A stretch of DNA of 5,732 nt from Sutterella sp. UBA4713 (GTDB lineage: Bacteria > Pseudomonadota > Gammaproteobacteria > Burkholderiales > Burkholderiaceae_F): contig DHJT01000065.1 of the NCBI GenBank assembly GCA_002404465.1, positions 6,962 to 12,693 of the forward strand, in the 5' to 3' direction. Positions within the stretch are counted from its first letter, which is position 1. The number at the start of each line of letters is the position of its first letter. Of this stretch, positions 5,192 to 5,732 are shown in pieces. Under the pieces are notes generated by a model that saw only the letters and a program-made list of their open reading frames with translations, searched no databases and was not told the DNA's origin. Both the position numbers and the translations under genes were made by a program.

Positions 5192-5732
5192 ATGAAAATT
5201 ACCAAACTTCTAGCCTTAAATGCCAAACCGGCAAAGGCACTTTTGTCGCGCGCAAAAACCATCTCGCTGACGTATGCCGAACGCCAGGTACCTCCGAAGA
5301 CATTCTCTTGCGCAGACGGTGTTTTGGAAAATGCCCTCGGCCCCGTGCGCCCGCTTGAAGTCGGCGATGTATTGCTCGATGAAAAGGGCGGATTTTACGT
5401 TGTTCAGGCGGCCCCGGATCGCCTGATGCGCGTGCGCGGGGATGCACGGATGCTCCAGGAGGCCGCGTATGCGTTTTCTGCTCGCGGTGTTCGATATGCC
5501 AGAACCGAAGACGGCTTTGCGATGATTGAAAACGAGCAGTTCCGTACGATGCTCACGAGTGTCGGTTTAAAAACAGAGCCCGTTGTTGCTCCGTTTATTC
5601 CCGAGGCACTGCCGGTCCCGGAGGACGATGACGCGTGCTGTTGTTGCGGGCACCATCACCATGACGGAGAATGCGGTTGCCATCATCACGATCATGAGGA
5701 AGACTGCGGTTGCGGGTGCCATCATCACGACC
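5192..5732 (+). CDS. ureE: UreE-like nickel chaperone with Cys/His-rich tail (3' end cut off)
   Basis: UreE delivers nickel to the urease activation complex (UreD/F/G) in the cytoplasm. The open frame runs 180 codons from ATG 5192 to the window edge. Residues 1-75 fit the UreE N-terminal domain: NAKPAKALLSRAKTISLTYAER (10-31) resembles long betaproteobacterial UreE, with VGDVLLDEKGGFYVVQAAP (57-75). Residues 76-140 fit the C-terminal ferredoxin-like domain: LMRVRGDARMLQEAAYAFSARGV (78-100), FRTMLTSVGL (117-126), APFIPEA (133-139). The usual LGNRH is replaced by FSARG. The D-H-V-L site that carries the dimer-interface metal histidine in Klebsiella UreE (His96) reads E-Q-F-R. From residue 145 the tail has an acidic DDD, then CCCCGHHHHDGE and Cys-Gly/His repeats. 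It follows a LysR gene, not urease subunits, by a 72-bp gap. No Shine-Dalgarno. UreE family likely; true nickel role unproven. Confidence 0.75.
   Translation, partial: MKITKLLALNAKPAKALLSRAKTISLTYAERQVPPKTFSCADGVLENALGPVRPLEVGDVLLDEKGGFYVVQAAPDRLMRVRGDARMLQEAAYAFSARGVRYARTEDGFAMIENEQFRTMLTSVGLKTEPVVAPFIPEALPVPEDDDACCCCGHHHHDGECGCHHHDHEEDCGCGCHHHD
5636..5732 (+). repeat. Cys/His repeat-coding segment in the ureE-like tail
   Basis: The DNA repeats at codon scale: TGCGGTTGC occurs at 5672-5680 and 5705-5713, and TGCCATCATCACGA at 5678-5691 and 5717-5730. Each encoded unit is a Cys cluster followed by a His run and acidic residues: CCCCGHHHHDGE, then CGCHHHDHEED, then CGCGCHHHD. The second and third units differ by a six-base insertion in the Cys part. 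The segment continues beyond the window. Confidence 0.75.

Noticed and set aside
5199..5447. Minus-strand ORF opposite the ureE-like gene
   Set aside because: Arg/Pro-rich shadow of the UreE frame, which itself aligns with a known family along its length.
5654..5730. CAT/CAC repeats considered as a CRISPR-like or microsatellite array
   Set aside because: They are in frame, encode His clusters in an open reading frame and have no spacer structure; they belong to the UreE-like tail.

Overview
The window looks like a stretch of chromosome from a betaproteobacterium of moderate G+C. A Sutterellaceae-like Burkholderiales member is my best guess, not a demonstrated identity. The clues are an LplT/RadA neighbourhood of the kind I recall from Burkholderiales and a UreE whose N-terminal half reads like the long betaproteobacterial form. 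I see no CRISPR array, insertion sequence, phage gene, tRNA or rRNA.

Layout: (1) bases 1-344, minus strand, hold the N-terminal 114 residues of the lysophospholipid transporter LplT, which runs off the left edge. (2) radA (438-1811, plus) is divergent from it across a 93-bp gap that holds a 9-bp hairpin. (3) A 196-bp spacer (1812-2007) has two near-identical palindromes, three helically spaced CTTTTGC copies, a possible short leader ORF and a T9 run. (4) A polyamine/putrescine importer very close to E. coli PlaP (YeeF) and related to PuuP occupies 2008-3357. (5) Convergent with it, 32 bp away, is a small unrecognised 112-residue gene (3390-3728, minus) with the best Shine-Dalgarno in the window and a leader hairpin. 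(6) A 476-bp divergent intergenic region rich in inverted repeats follows. (7) A LysR-type regulator (about 4205-5119) comes next. (8) From 5192 to the right edge is a UreE-like nickel chaperone with a tail of alternating Cys and His clusters, cut off by the window.

How the genes may work together: LplT (membrane phospholipid recycling) and RadA (recombination and replication-fork repair) are housekeeping genes that share an intergenic region. PlaP imports putrescine, and UreE would deliver nickel to urease. No shared pathway is shown here; a nitrogen/polyamine link is only inference. The LysR regulator is transcribed away from the small unknown gene and towards ureE, so either could be its target.

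The most unusual item is the UreE-like protein. It combines a recognisable UreE core, apparent replacement of a usual metal-binding histidine, a Cys/His repeat tail instead of the usual His-only tail, and a position behind a LysR gene rather than behind urease structural genes. Several paired palindromes also look like undescribed operators. I did not find convincing evidence of a wholly new multi-gene system.
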